Shown here: positions 34,431 through 47,845 of the stretch, in pieces
Numbering within the stretch: the stretch's first letter is position 1
Layout: each line of letters starts with the position of its first letter
Source of the DNA: Oscheius dolichura
Lineage: Eukaryota > Nematoda > Chromadorea > Rhabditida > Rhabditidae
NCBI GenBank assembly: GCA_932521035.1
Contig: OW051497.1
Location: forward strand, 12,648,001-12,712,000
Reading direction: 5' to 3'
Length of the DNA stretch: 64,000 nucleotides
Made by a program: the position numbers and the translations under genes
The notes under the pieces: generated by a model
The model's database searches: none
The model's input: only the letters and a program-made list of their open reading frames with translations
What the model was told of the DNA's origin: nothing

Positions 34431-37400
34431 GGGTTTAAGCCAATACAAGTCTCTTGGGCAATTTGAACAGGCCAGTACGGAATAAAAGCCTAATGATTGG
34501 AGAACGTTCGACCACTCTTCTTGTAGAGCTCGACGAGTAGAGTACGAATATTCCAAGATCGAATAGGGTTCGCTGAACAAATAGCGTTTTATAGCCCAAA
34601 AACTATTATAGTCCAAAAATAGGGTTTAAGCCAATACAAATCTCTTGGGCAATTTGAACAGGCCAGTACGGAATAAAAGCCTAATGATTGGAGAACGTTC
34701 GACCACTCTTCTTGTAGAGCTCGACGAGTAGAGTACGAATATTCCAAGATCGAATAGGGTTCGCTGAACAAATAGCGTTTTATAGCCCAAAAACTATTAT
34801 AGTCCAAAAATAGGGTTTAAGCCAATACAAATCTCTTGGGCAATTTGAACAGGCCAGTACGCAATAAAAGCCTAATGATTGGAGAACGTTCGACCACTCT
34901 TCTTGTAGAGCTCGACGAGTAGAGTACGAATATTCCAAGATCGAATAGGGTTCGCTGAACAAATAGCGTTTTATAGCCCAAAAACTATTATAGTCCAAAA
35001 ATAGGGTCTCTTGGGCAATTTGAACAGACCAGTACGGAATAAAAGCCTAACGATTTCAGAACGTTCGACCACTCTTCTTGTAGAGCTCGACGAGTAGAGT
35101 ACGAATAATTCAAGATCGAATAGGGTTGTCTGACCGAATAGCGTTTTATAGCCCAAAAACTATTATAGTCCAAAAATAGGGTTTAAGCCAATACAAATCT
35201 CTTGGGCAATTTGAACAGGCCAGTACGGAATAAAAGCCTAACGATTTCAGAACGTTCGACCACTCTTCTTGTAGAGCTCGACGAGTAGAGTACGAATAAT
35301 TCAAGATCGAATAGGGTTCGCTGAACAAATAGCGTTTTATAGCCCAAAAACTATTATAGTCCAAAAATAGGGTCTCTTGGGCAATTTGAACAGACCAGTA
35401 CGGAATAAAAGCCTAACGATTTCAGAACGTTCGACCACTCTTCTTGTAGAGCTCGACGAGTAGAGTACGAATAATTCAAGATCGAATAGGGTTGTCTGAC
35501 CGAATAGCGTTTTATAGCCCAAAAACTATTATAGTCCAAAAATAGGGTTTAAGCCAATACAAATCTCTTGGGCAATTTGAACAGGCCAGTACGGAATAAA
35601 AGCCTAATGATTGGAGAACGTTCGACCACTCTTCTTGTAGAGCTCGACGAGTAGAGTACGAATAATCCAAGATCGAATAGGGTTCGCTGAACAAATAGCG
35701 TTTTATAGCCCAAAAACTATTATAGTCCAAAAATAGGGTCTCTTGGGCAATTTGAACAGACCAGTACGGAATAAAAGCCTAACGATTTCAGAACGTTCGA
35801 CCACTCTTCTTGTAGAGCTCGACGAGTAGAGTACGAATAATCCAAGATCGAATAGGGTTCGCTGAACAAATAGCGTTTTATAGCCCAAAAACTATTATAG
35901 TCCAAAAATAGGGTTTAAGCCAATACAAATCTCTTGGGCAATTTGAACAGGCCAGTACGGAATAAAAGCCTAATGATTGGAGAACGTTCGACCACTCTTC
36001 TTGTAGAGCTCGACGAGTAGAGTACGAATAATCCAAGATCGAATAGGGTTCGCTGAACAAATAGCGTTTTATAGCCCAAAAACTATTATAGTCCAAAAAT
36101 AGGGTCTCTTGGGCAATTTGAACAGACCAGTACGGAATAAAAGCCTAACGATTTCAGAACGTTCGACCACTCTTCTTGTAGAGCTCGACGAGTAGAGTAC
36201 GAATAATCCAAGATCGAATAGGGTTCGCTGAACAAATAGCGTTTTATAGCCCAAAAACTATTATAGTCCAAAAATAGGGTTTAAGCCAATACAAATCTCT
36301 TGGGCAATTTGAACAGGCCAGTACGGAATAAAAGCCTAACGATTTCAGAACGTTCGACCACTCTTCTTGTAGAGCTCGACGAGTAGAGTACGAATAATTT
36401 AAGATCGAATAGGGTTGTCTGAACGAATAGCGTTTTATAGCTCAAAAACTATTATAGTCGAAAAATAGGGTCTCTTGGGCAATTTGAACAGGCCAGTACG
36501 GAATAAAAGCCCAATGATTGGAGAACGTTCGACCACTCTTCTTGTAGAGCTCGACGAGTAGAGTACGAATAATCCAAGATCGAATAGGGTTCGCTGAACA
36601 AATAGCGTTTTATAGCCCAAAAACTATTATAGTCCAAAAATAGGGTCTCTTGGGCAATTTGAACAGACCAGTACGGAATAAAAGCCTAACGATTTCAGAA
36701 CGTTCGACCACTCTTCTTGTAGAGCTCGACGAGTAGAGTACGAATAATTCAAGATCGAATAGGGTTGTCTGACCGAATAGCGTTTTATAGCCCAAAAACT
36801 ATTATAGTCCAAAAATAGGGTTTAAGCCAATACAAATCTCTTGGGCAATTTGAACAGGCCAGTACGGAATAAAAGCCTAACGATTTCAGAACGTTCGACC
36901 ACTCTTCTTGTAGAGCTCGACGAGTAGAGTACGAATAATTTAAGATCGAATAGGGTTGTCTGAACGAATAGCGTTTTATAGCTCAAAAACTATTATAGTC
37001 GAAAAATAGGGTCTCTTGGGCAATTTGAACAGGCCAGTACGGAATAAAAGCCCAATGATTGGAGAACGTTCGACCACTCTTCTTGTAGAGCTCGACGAGT
37101 AGAGTACGAATAATCCAAGATCGAATAGGGTTCGCTGAACAAATAGCGTTTTATAGCCCAAAAACTATTATAGTCCAAAAATAGGGTCTCTTGGGCAATT
37201 TGAACAGACCAGTACGGAATAAAAGCCTAACGATTTCAGAACGTTCGACCACTCTTCTTGTAGAGCTCGACGAGTAGAGTACGAATAATTCAAGATCGAA
37301 TAGGGTTGTCTGACCGAATAGCGTTTTATAGCCCAAAAACTATTATAGTCCAAAAATAGGGTTTAAGCCAATACAAATCTCTTGGGCAATTTGAACAGGC

Positions 37401-37538
37401 CAGTACGGAATAAAAGCCTAACGATTTCAGAACGTTCGACCACTCTTCTTGTAGAGCTCGACGAGTAGAGTACGAATAATCCAAGATCGAATAGGGTTCG
37501 CTGAATAAATAGCGTTTTATAGCCCAAAAACTATTATA
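34431..37538. repeat. Satellite array, 17 monomers with 366-bp and 541-bp tandem units
   Basis: Starts: 34431 L, 34622 L, 34813 L, 35004 S, 35179 L, 35370 S, 35545 L, 35736 S, 35911 L, 36102 S, 36277 L, 36468 S, 36643 S, 36818 L, 37009 S, 37184 S, 37359 L'. 35545-35910 and 35911-36276 are a tandem 366-bp pair with the AATAATCC allele. 36277-36817 and 36818-37358 are a tandem 541-bp pair sharing private changes (TAGCTCAAAAAC, TAGTCGAAAAAT, CTGAACGAAT). Confidence 0.9.
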
Positions 37539-37701
37539 ATCCAGAAAAAGGTACAGTAATATGGGGCAGTTTTTGGAAAAGAGGGTAGGAGGTCCGAATT
37601 TGCACTCATTCGAACCGCCTCATCGAGCTGAGTCTAAAAAACCAGCTCCCGTCACAGGAGGACGCTTTTAAGCCACGTTATGGCTCCTAGATCATAAACA
37701 A
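37539..37701. repeat. Long spacer 9
   Basis: 163 bp, CCCG/TTTTAAGCC type, ends CATAAACAA. Confidence 0.85.
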
Positions 37702-38853
37702 GGGTTTAAGCCAATACAAGTCTCTTGGGCAATTTGAACAGGCCAGTACGGAATAAAAGCCTAATGATTGGAGAACGTTCGACCACTCTTCTTGTAGAGC
37801 TCGACGAGTAGAGTACGAATAATTTAAGATCGAATAGGGTTGTCTGACCGAATATCGTTTTATAGCCCAAAAACTATTATAGTCCAAAAATAGGGTCTCT
37901 TGGGCAATTTGAACAGACCAGTACGGAATAAAAGCCTAACGATTTCAGAACGTTCGACCACTCTTCTTGTAGAGCGTGACGAGTAGAGTACGAATAATTT
38001 AAGATCGAATAGGGTTGTCTGACCGAATAGCGTTTTATAGCCCAAAAACTATTATAGTCCAAAAATAGGGTTTAAGCCAATACAAATCTCTTGGGTAATT
38101 TGAACAGGCCAGTACGGAATAAAAGCCTAATGATTGGAGAACGTTCGACCACTCTTCTTGTAGAGCGTGACGAGTAGAGTACGAATAATTTAAGATCGAA
38201 TAGGGTTGTCTGACCGAATAGCGTTTGATAGCCCAAAAACTATTATAGTCCAAAAATAGGGTTTAAGCCAATACAAATCTCTTGGGCAATTTGAACAGGC
38301 CAGTACGCAATAAAAGCCTAATGATTGGAGAACGTTCGACCACTCTTCTTGTAGAGCTCGACGAGTAGAGTACGAATAATTTAAGATCGAATAGGGTTGT
38401 CTGACCGAATATCGTTTTATAGCCCAAAAACTATTATAGTCCAAAAATAGGGTCTCTTGGGCAATTTGAACAGACCAGTACGGAATAAAAGCCTAACGAT
38501 TTCAGAACGTTCGACCACTCTTCTTGTAGAGCGTGACGAGTAGAGTACGAATAATTTAAGATCGAATAGGGTTGTCTGACCGAATAGCGTTTGATAGCCC
38601 AAAAACTATTATAGTCCAAAAATAGGGTTTAAGCCAATACAAATCTCTTGGGCAATTTGAACAGGCCAGTACGCAATAAAAGCCTAATGATTGGAGAACG
38701 TTCGACCACTCTTCTTGTAGAGCTCGACGAGTAGAGTACGAATAATTTAAGATCGAATAGGGTTGTCTGACCGAATAGCGTTTGATAGCCCAAAAACTAT
38801 TATAGTCCAAAAATAGGGTTTAAGCCAATACAAGTCTCTTGGGCAATTTGAAC
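37702..38853. repeat. Satellite array, 6 monomers plus stub
   Basis: Starts: 37702 L, 37893 S, 38068 L, 38259 L, 38450 S, 38625 L; stub 38816-38853. The TATCGTTTTATAG variant occurs at the ends of the monomers starting at 37702 and 38259, suggesting a partial internal duplication. Confidence 0.9.
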
Positions 38854-39509
38854 GATTATCCAGGAACGGATGAAGAATTGCGAAGAAGGCAGAGAAATAA
38901 TGAAACGTAGAAATAAACGGTGTTTTAGACAATAGTATTCAATCACATTTGTATAAAGAAATAAATTAAAATGTAGGACGGCTTGAAAATTAGCAATAAT
39001 AGCGGCTAAGGAAGACTTCTGACGGTTTTACTAAGCGTAGCTATGCGTTCCTCAGTAATTTGTTATTACTGCTCTCAGTCCGAGCATTTCTACTTTGAAA
39101 TATCGATGCTTTCCATTCATGTCATATCATCTGCAAAAAAAAATACAAAAAATACAAAAAATACAAAAAATAAAAAAATACACCATGAATGCAAAAAGAA
39201 CAAGCAATGCAAAGATTCGGCAAGACAAGTCCAAGTGGTTTTAGGCCATGAATTCACCGATTCTGAATTGAAGCATTGTCGTTGGAGCGCACCGCCAATG
39301 CCGGGATTCTTTTTCAAATCACCGACTTTTTTTGTTCCAGTGGATGACATCACTGCATTGGTGAAACGCCGTATTTGCCTGTTCCTAATTTCCTTGCTTT
39401 GCTACCGTTTTATGCACACCACCATATTTATAACATTAATATAATATATACATTAATAATATATATATACATTAATATAATATATATTTATAACATTAAT
39501 ATAATATAT
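38854..39509 (+). repeat. 656-bp element, copy 4
   Basis: Offset 34362 bp from copy 1; open frame 39043-39444 has the same translation. Confidence 0.9.
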
Positions 39510-39544
39510 AAAAGAGGGTAGGAGGTCCGAATTTGCACTCATTC
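39507..39544 (+). promoter_or_regulatory. Candidate core promoter, copy 4
   Basis: TATAAAAG 39507-39514; TCATTC 39539-39544. Confidence 0.35.
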
Positions 39545-39633
39545 GAACCGCCTCATCGAGCTGAGTCTAAAAAACCAGCTCCGTCACAGGAGGACGCTTT
39601 TGCGCCACGTTATGGCTCCTAGATCATAAACCA
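39510..39633. repeat. Short spacer after element copy 4
   Basis: About 124 bp with the GCGCC/CCG allele. Confidence 0.85.
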
Positions 39634-40179
39634 GGGTTTAAGCCAATACAAGTCTCTTGGGCAATTTGAACAGGCCAGTACGGAATAAAAGCCTAATGAT
39701 TGGAGAACGTTCGACCACTCTTCTTGTAGAGCTCGACGAGTAGAGTACGAATAATTCAAGATCGAATAGGGTTCGCTGAACAAATAGCGTTTTATAGCCC
39801 AAAAACTATTATAGTCCAAAAATAGGGTTTAAGCCAATACAAATCTCTTGGGCAATTTGAACAGGCCAGTACGGAATAAAAGCCTAATGATTGGAGAACG
39901 TTCGACCACTCTTCTTGTAGAGCTCGACGAGTAGAGTACGAATAATTCAAGATCGAATAGGGTTCGCTGAACAAATAGCGTTTTATAGCCCAAAAACTAT
40001 TATAGTCCAAAAATAGGGTCTCTTGGGCAATTTGAACAGACCAGTACGGAATAAAAGCCTAACGATTTCAGAACGTTCGACCACTCTTCTTGTAGAGCTC
40101 GACGGGTAGAGTACGAATAATTCAAGATCGAATAGGGTTGTCTGACCGAATAGCGTTTTATAGCCCAAAAACTATTATA
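39634..40179. repeat. Satellite array, 3 monomers (L-L-S')
   Basis: Starts 39634, 39825 and 40016. The last has the private GACGGGTAGAG variant, shared with the S' at 42181. Confidence 0.9.
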
Positions 40180-40341
40180 ATCCAGAAAAAGGTACAGTAA
40201 TATGGGGCAGTTTTTGGAAAAGAGGGTAGGAGGTCCGAATTTGCACTCATTCGAACCGCCTCATCGAGCTGAGTCTAAAAAACCAGCTCCGTCACAGGAG
40301 GACGCTTTTGCGCCACGTTATGGCTCCTAGATCATAAACCA
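40180..40341. repeat. Long spacer 10
   Basis: 162 bp, CCG/GCGCC type. Confidence 0.85.
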
Positions 40342-41269
40342 GGGTTTAAGCCAATACAAGTCTCTTGGGCAATTTGAACAGGCCAGTACGGAATAAAAGC
40401 CTAATGATTGGAGAACGTTCGACCACTCTTCTTGTAGAGCTCGACGAGTAGAGTACGAATATTCCAAGATCGAATAGGGTTCGCTGAACAAATAGCGTTT
40501 TATAGCCCAAAAACTATTATAGTCCAAAAATAGGGTTTAAGCCAATACAAATCTCTTGGGCAATTTGAACAGGCCAGTACGGAATAAAAGCCTAATGATT
40601 GGAGAACGTTCGACCACTCTTCTTGTAGAGCTCGACGAGTAGAGTACGAATATTCCAAGATCGAATAGGGTTCGCTGAACAAATAGCGTTTTATAGCCCA
40701 AAAACTATTATAGTCCAAAAATAGGGTTTAAGCCAATACAAATCTCTTGGGCAATTTGAACAGGCCAGTACGGAATAAAAGCCTAACGATTTCAGAACGT
40801 TCGACCACTCTTCTTGTAGAGCTCGACGAGTAGAGTACGAATAATTCAAGATCGAATAGGGTTCGCTGAACAAATAGCGTTTTATAGCCCAAAAACTATT
40901 ATAGTCCAAAAATAGGGTCTCTTGGGCAATTTGAACAGACCAGTACGGAATAAAAGCCTAACGATTTCAGAACGTTCGACCACTCTTCTTGTAGAGCTCG
41001 ACGAGTAGAGTACGAATAATTCAAGATCGAATAGGGTTGTCTGACCGAATAGCGTTTTATAGCCCAAAAACTATTATAGTCCAAAAATAGGGTTTAAGCC
41101 AATACAAATCTCTTGGGCAATTTGAACAGGCCAGTACGGAATAAAAGCCTAACGATTTCAGAACGTTCGACCACTCTTCTTGTAGAGCTCGACGAGTAGA
41201 GTACGAATAATCCAAGATCGAATAGGGTTCGCTGAATAAATAGCGTTTTATAGCCCAAAAACTATTATA
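40342..41269. repeat. Satellite array, 5 monomers (L-L-L-S-L')
   Basis: Starts 40342, 40533, 40724, 40915 (S) and 41090. The first two carry ATATTCC. The last carries CGCTGAATAAATAG as it enters a spacer. Confidence 0.9.
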
Positions 41270-41432
41270 ATCCAGAAAAAGGTACAGTAATATGGGGCAG
41301 TTTTTGGAAAAGAGGGTAGGAGGTCCGAATTTGCACTCATTCGAACCGCCTCATCGAGCTGAGTCTAAAAAACCAGCTCCCGTCACAGGAGGACGCTTTT
41401 AAGCCACGTTATGGCTCCTAGATCATAAACAA
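41270..41432. repeat. Long spacer 11
   Basis: 163 bp, CCCG/TTTTAAGCC type, ends CATAAACAA. Confidence 0.85.
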
Positions 41433-42344
41433 GGGTTTAAGCCAATACAAGTCTCTTGGGCAATTTGAACAGGCCAGTACGGAATAAAAGCCTAATGATT
41501 GGAGAACGTTCGACCACTCTTCTTGTAGAGCTCGACGAGTAGAGTACGAATAATTTAAGATCGAATAGGGTTGTCTGACCGAATATCGTTTTATAGCCCA
41601 AAAACTATTATAGTCCAAAAATAGGGTCTCTTGGGCAATTTGAACAGACCAGTACGGAATAAAAGCCTAACGATTTCAGAACGTTCGACCACTCTTCTTG
41701 TAGAGCGTGACGAGTAGAGTACGAATAATTTAAGATCGAATAGGGTTGTCTGACCGAATAGCGTTTGATAGCCCAAAAACTATTATAGTCCAAAAATAGG
41801 GTTTAAGCCAATACAAATCTCTTGGGTAATTTGAACAGGCCAGTACGGAATAAAAGCCTAACGATTTCAGAACGTTCGACCACTCTTCTTGTAGAGCTCG
41901 ACGAGTAGAGTACGAATAATTCAAGATCGAATAGGGTTGTCTGACCGAATAGCGTTTTATAGCCCAAAAACTATTATAGTCCAAAAATAGAGTTTAAGCC
42001 AATACAAATCTCTTGGGCAATTTGAACAGGCCAGTACGGAATAAAAGCCTAACGATTTCAGAACGTTCGACCACTCTTCTTGTAGAGCTCGACGAGTAGA
42101 GTACGAATAATTCAAGATCGAATAGGGTTCGCTGAACAAATAGCGTTTTATAGCCCAAAAACTATTATAGTCCAAAAATAGGGTCTCTTGGGCAATTTGA
42201 ACAGACCAGTACGGAATAAAAGCCTAACGATTTCAGAACGTTCGACCACTCTTCTTGTAGAGCTCGACGGGTAGAGTACGAATAATTCAAGATCGAATAG
42301 GGTTGTCTGACCGAATAGCGTTTTATAGCCCAAAAACTATTATA
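41433..42344. repeat. Satellite array, 5 monomers (L-S-L-L-S')
   Basis: Starts 41433 L, 41624 S, 41799 L, 41990 L (junction altered to TAGAGTTTAAG), 42181 S' (GACGGGTAGAG). Confidence 0.9.
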
Positions 42345-42506
42345 ATCCAGAAAAAGGTACAGTAATATGGGGCAGTTTTTGGAAAAGAGGGTAGGAGGTC
42401 CGAATTTGCACTCATTCGAACCGCCTCATCGAGCTGAGTCTAAAAAACCAGCTCCGTCACAGGAGGACGCTTTTGCGCCACGTTATGGCTCCTAGATCAT
42501 AAACCA
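42345..42506. repeat. Long spacer 12
   Basis: 162 bp, CCG/GCGCC type. Confidence 0.85.
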
Positions 42507-45500
42507 GGGTTTAAGCCAATACAAGTCTCTTGGGCAATTTGAACAGGCCAGTACGGAATAAAAGCCTAATGATTGGAGAACGTTCGACCACTCTTCTTGT
42601 AGAGCTCGACGAGTAGAGTACGAATATTCCAAGATCGAATAGGGTTCGCTGAACAAATAGCGTTTTATAGCCCAAAAACTATTATAGTCCAAAAATAGGG
42701 TTTAAGCCAATACAAATCTCTTGGGCAATTTGAACAGGCCAGTACGGAATAAAAGCCTAATGATTGGAGAACGTTCGACCACTCTTCTTGTAGAGCTCGA
42801 CGAGTAGAGTACGAATATTCCAAGATCGAATAGGGTTCGCTGAACAAATAGCGTTTTATAGCCCAAAAACTATTATAGTCCAAAAATAGGGTTTAAGCCA
42901 ATACAAGTCTCTTGGGCAATTTGAACAGGCCAGTACGGAATAAAAGCCTAATGATTGGAGAACGTTCGACCACTCTTCTTGTAGAGCTCGACGAGTAGAG
43001 TACGAATAATTTAAGATCGACTAGGGTTCGCTGAACAAATAGCGTTTTATAGCCCAAAAACTATTATAGTCCAAAAATAGGGTTTAAGCCAATACAAATC
43101 TCTTGGGCAATTTGAACAGGCCAGTACGCAATAAAAGCCTAATGATTGGAGAACGTTCGACCACTCTTCTTGTAGAGCTCGACGAGTAGAGTACGAATAA
43201 TTCAAGATCGAATAGGGTTCGCTGAACAAATAGCGTTTTATAGCCCAAAAACTATTATAGTCCAAAAATAGGGTCTCTTGGGCAATTTGAACAGACCAGT
43301 ACGGAATAAAAGCCTAACGATTTCAGAACGTTCGACCACTCTTCTTGTAGAGCTCGACGAGTAGAGTACGAATAATTCAAGATCGAATAGGGTTGTCTGA
43401 CCGAATAGCGTTTTATAGCCCAAAAACTATTATAGTCCAAAAATAGGGTTTAAGCCAATACAAATCTCTTGGGCAATTTGAACAGGCCAGTACGGAATAA
43501 AAGCCTAACGATTTCAGAACGTTCGACCACTCTTCTTGTAGAGCTCGACGAGTAGAGTACGAATAATTCAAGATCGAATAGGGTTCGCTGAACAAATAGC
43601 GTTTTATAGCCCAAAAACTATTATAGTCCAAAAATAGGGTCTCTTGGGCAATTTGAACAGACCAGTACGGAATAAAAGCCTAACGATTTCAGAACGTTCG
43701 ACCACTCTTCTTGTAGAGCTCGACGAGTAGAGTACGAATAATTCAAGATCGAATAGGGTTCGCTGAACAAATAGCGTTTTATAGCCCAAAAACTATTATA
43801 GTCCAAAAATAGGGTCTCTTGGGCAATTTGAACAGACCAGTACGGAATAAAAGCCTAACGATTTCAGAACGTTCGACCACTCTTCTTGTAGAGCTCGACG
43901 AGTAGAGTACGAATAATTCAAGATCGAATAGGGTTGTCTGACCGAATAGCGTTTTATAGCCCAAAAACTATTATAGTCCAAAAATAGGGTTTAAGCCAAT
44001 ACAAATCTCTTGGGCAATTTGAACAGACCAGTACGGAATAAAAGCCTAACGATTTCAGAACGTTCGACCACTATTCTTGTAGAGCTCGACGAGTAGAGTA
44101 CGAATAATTTAAGATCGACTAGGGTTCGCTGAACAAATAGCGTTTTATAGCCCAAAAACTATTATAGTCCAAAAATAGGGTTTAAGCCAATACAAATCTC
44201 TTGGGCAATTTGAACAGGCCAGTACGCAATAAAAGCCTAATGATTGGAGAACGTTCGACCACTCTTCTTGTAGAGCTCGACGAGTAGAGTACGAATAATT
44301 CAAGATCGAATAGGGTTCGCTGAACAAATAGCGTTTTATAGCCCAAAAACTATTATAGTCCAAAAATAGGGTCTCTTGGGCAATTTGAACAGACCAGTAC
44401 GGAATAAAAGCCTAACGATTTCAGAACGTTCGACCACTCTTCTTGTAGAGCTCGACGAGTAGAGTACGAATAATTCAAGATCGAATAGGGTTGTCTGACC
44501 GAATAGCGTTTTATAGCCCAAAAACTATTATAGTCCAAAAATAGGGTTTAAGCCAATACAAATCTCTTGGGCAATTTGAACAGGCCAGTACGGAATAAAA
44601 GCCTAACGATTTCAGAACGTTCGACCACTCTTCTTGTAGAGCTCGACGAGTAGAGTACGAATAATTCAAGATCGAATAGGGTTCGCTGAACAAATAGCGT
44701 TTTATAGCCCAAAAACTATTATAGTCCAAAAATAGGGTCTCTTGGGCAATTTGAACAGACCAGTACGGAATAAAAGCCTAACGATTTCAGAACGTTCGAC
44801 CACTCTTCTTGTAGAGCTCGACGAGTAGAGTACGAATAATTCAAGATCGAATAGGGTTCGCTGAACAAATAGCGTTTTATAGCCCAAAAACTATTATAGT
44901 CCAAAAATAGGGTCTCTTGGGCAATTTGAACAGACCAGTACGGAATAAAAGCCTAACGATTTCAGAACGTTCGACCACTCTTCTTGTAGAGCTCGACGAG
45001 TAGAGTACGAATAATTCAAGATCGAATAGGGTTGTCTGACCGAATAGCGTTTTATAGCCCAAAAACTATTATAGTCCAAAAATAGGGTTTAAGCCAATAC
45101 AAATCTCTTGGGCAATTTGAACAGGCCAGTACGGAATAAAAGCCTAACGATTTCAGAACGTTCGACCACTCTTCTTGTAGAGCTCGACGAGTAGAGTACG
45201 AATAATTCAAGATCGAATAGGGTTCGCTGAACAAATAGCGTTTTATAGCCCAAAAACTATTATAGTCCAAAAATAGGGTCTCTTGGGCAATTTGAACAGA
45301 CCAGTACGGAATAAAAGCCTAACGATTTCAGAACGTTCGACCACTCTTCTTGTAGAGCTCGACGAGTAGAGTACGAATAATTCAAGATCGAATAGGGTTG
45401 TCTGACCGAATAGCGTTTTATAGCCCAAAAACTATTATAGTCCAAAAATAGGGTTTAAGCCAATACAAATCTCTTGGGCAATTTGAACAGGCCAGTACGG

Positions 45501-45630
45501 AATAAAAGCCTAACGATTTCAGAACGTTCGACCACTCTTCTTGTAGAGCTCGACGAGTAGAGTACGAATAATCCAAGATCGAATAGGGTTCGCTGAATAA
45601 ATAGCGTTTTATAGCCCAAAAACTATTATA
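42507..45630. repeat. Satellite array, 17 monomers
   Basis: Starts: 42507 L, 42698 L, 42889 L, 43080 L, 43271 S, 43446 L, 43637 S, 43812 S, 43987 L, 44178 L, 44369 S, 44544 L, 44735 S, 44910 S, 45085 L, 45276 S, 45451 L'. The first eight match 1876-3355 in order, including the ATCGACTAGGG variant. The monomer at 43987 is a hybrid: an L left end with the GACC allele and CACTATTC. Confidence 0.9.
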
Positions 45631-45793
45631 ATCCAGAAAAAGGTACAGTAATATGGGGCAGTTTTTGGAAAAGAGGGTAGGAGGTCCGAATTTGCACTCA
45701 TTCGAACCGCCTCATCGAGCTGAGTCTAAAAAACCAGCTCCCGTCACAGGAGGACGCTTTTAAGCCACGTTATGGCTCCTAGATCATAAACAA
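45631..45793. repeat. Long spacer 13
   Basis: 163 bp, CCCG/TTTTAAGCC type, ends CATAAACAA. Confidence 0.85.
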
Positions 45794-46896
45794 GGGTTTA
45801 AGCCAATACAAGTCTCTTGGGCAATTTGAACAGGCCAGTACGGAATAAAAGCCTAATGATTGGAGAACGTTCGACCACTCTTCTTGTAGAGCTCGACGAG
45901 TAGAGTACGAATAATTTAAGATCGAATAGGGTTGTCTGACCGAATATCGTTTTATAGCCCAAAAACTATTATAGTCCAAAAATAGGGTCTCTTGGGCAAT
46001 TTGAACAGACCAGTACGGAATAAAAGCCTAACGATTTCAGAACGTTCGACCACTCTTCTTGTAGAGCGTGACGAGTAGAGTACGAATAATTTAAGATCGA
46101 ATAGGGTTGTCTGACCGAATAGCGTTTGATAGCCCAAAAACTATTATAGTCCAAAAATAGGGTTTAAGCCAATACAAATCTCTTGGGTAATTTGAACAGG
46201 CCAGTACGGAATAAAAGCCTAACGATTTCAGAACGTTCGACCACTCTTCTTGTAGAGCTCGACGAGTAGAGTACGAATAATTCAAGATCGAATAGGGTTG
46301 TCTGACCGAATAGCGTTTTATAGCCCAAAAACTATTATAGTCCAAAAATAGGGTTTAAGCCAATACAAATCTCTTGGGCAATTTGAACAGGCCAGTACGG
46401 AATAAAAGCCTAACGATTTCAGAACGTTCGACCACTCTTCTTGTAGAGCTCGACGAGTAGAGTACGAATAATTCAAGATCGAATAGGGTTCGCTGAACAA
46501 ATAGCGTTTTATAGCCCAAAAACTATTATAGTCCAAAAATAGGGTCTCTTGGGCAATTTGAACAGACCAGTACGGAATAAAAGCCTAACGATTTCAGAAC
46601 GTTCGACCACTCTTCTTGTAGAGCTCGACGAGTAGAGTACGAATAATTCAAGATCGAATAGGGTTGTCTGACCGAATAGCGTTTTATAGCCCAAAAACTA
46701 TTATAGTCCAAAAATAGGGTTTAAGCCAATACAAATCTCTTGGGCAATTTGAACAGGCCAGTACGGAATAAAAGCCTAACGATTTCAGAACGTTCGACCA
46801 CTCTTCTTGTAGAGCTCGACGAGTAGAGTACGAATAATCCAAGATCGAATAGGGTTCGCTGAATAAATAGCGTTTTATAGCCCAAAAACTATTATA
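45794..46896. repeat. Satellite array, 6 monomers (L-S-L-L-S-L')
   Basis: Starts 45794, 45985 (S), 46160, 46351, 46542 (S) and 46717. With the preceding monomer and spacer it forms a segment whose first part recurs 1266 bp downstream. Confidence 0.9.
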
Positions 46897-47059
46897 ATCC
46901 AGAAAAAGGTACAGTAATATGGGGCAGTTTTTGGAAAAGAGGGTAGGAGGTCCGAATTTGCACTCATTCGAACCGCCTCATCGAGCTGAGTCTAAAAAAC
47001 CAGCTCCCGTCACAGGAGGACGCTTTTAAGCCACGTTATGGCTCCTAGATCATAAACAA
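46897..47059. repeat. Long spacer 14
   Basis: 163 bp, CCCG/TTTTAAGCC type, ends CATAAACAA. This is the last spacer of this type in the window. Confidence 0.85.
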
Positions 47060-47845
47060 GGGTTTAAGCCAATACAAGTCTCTTGGGCAATTTGAACAGG
47101 CCAGTACGGAATAAAAGCCTAATGATTGGAGAACGTTCGACCACTCTTCTTGTAGAGCTCGACGAGTAGAGTACGAATAATTTAAGATCGAATAGGGTTG
47201 TCTGACCGAATATCGTTTTATAGCCCAAAAACTATTATAGTCCAAAAATAGGGTCTCTTGGGCAATTTGAACAGACCAGTACGGAATAAAAGCCTAACGA
47301 TTTCAGAACGTTCGACCACTCTTCTTGTAGAGCGTGACGAGTAGAGTACGAATAATTTAAGATCGAATAGGGTTGTCTGACCGAATAGCGTTTGATAGCC
47401 CAAAAACTATTATAGTCCAAAAATAGGGTTTAAGCCAATACAAATCTCTTGGGTAATTTGAACAGGCCAGTACGGAATAAAAGCCTAATGATTGGAGAAC
47501 GTTCGACCACTCTTCTTGTAGAGCGTGACGAGTAGAGTACGAATAATTTAAGATCGAATAGGGTTGTCTGACCGAATAGCGTTTGATAGCCCAAAAACTA
47601 TTATAGTCCAAAAATAGGGTTTAAGCCAATACAAATCTCTTGGGCAATTTGAACAGGCCAGTACGCAATAAAAGCCTAATGATTGGAGAACGTTCGACCA
47701 CTCTTCTTGTAGAGCTCGACGAGTAGAGTACGAATAATTTAAGATCGAATAGGGTTGTCTGACCGAATAGCGTTTGATAGCCCAAAAACTATTATAGTCC
47801 AAAAATAGGGTTTAAGCCAATACAAGTCTCTTGGGCAATTTGAAC
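47060..47845. repeat. Satellite array, 4 monomers plus stub
   Basis: Starts 47060 L, 47251 S, 47426 L, 47617 L; stub 47808-47845. Confidence 0.9.
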
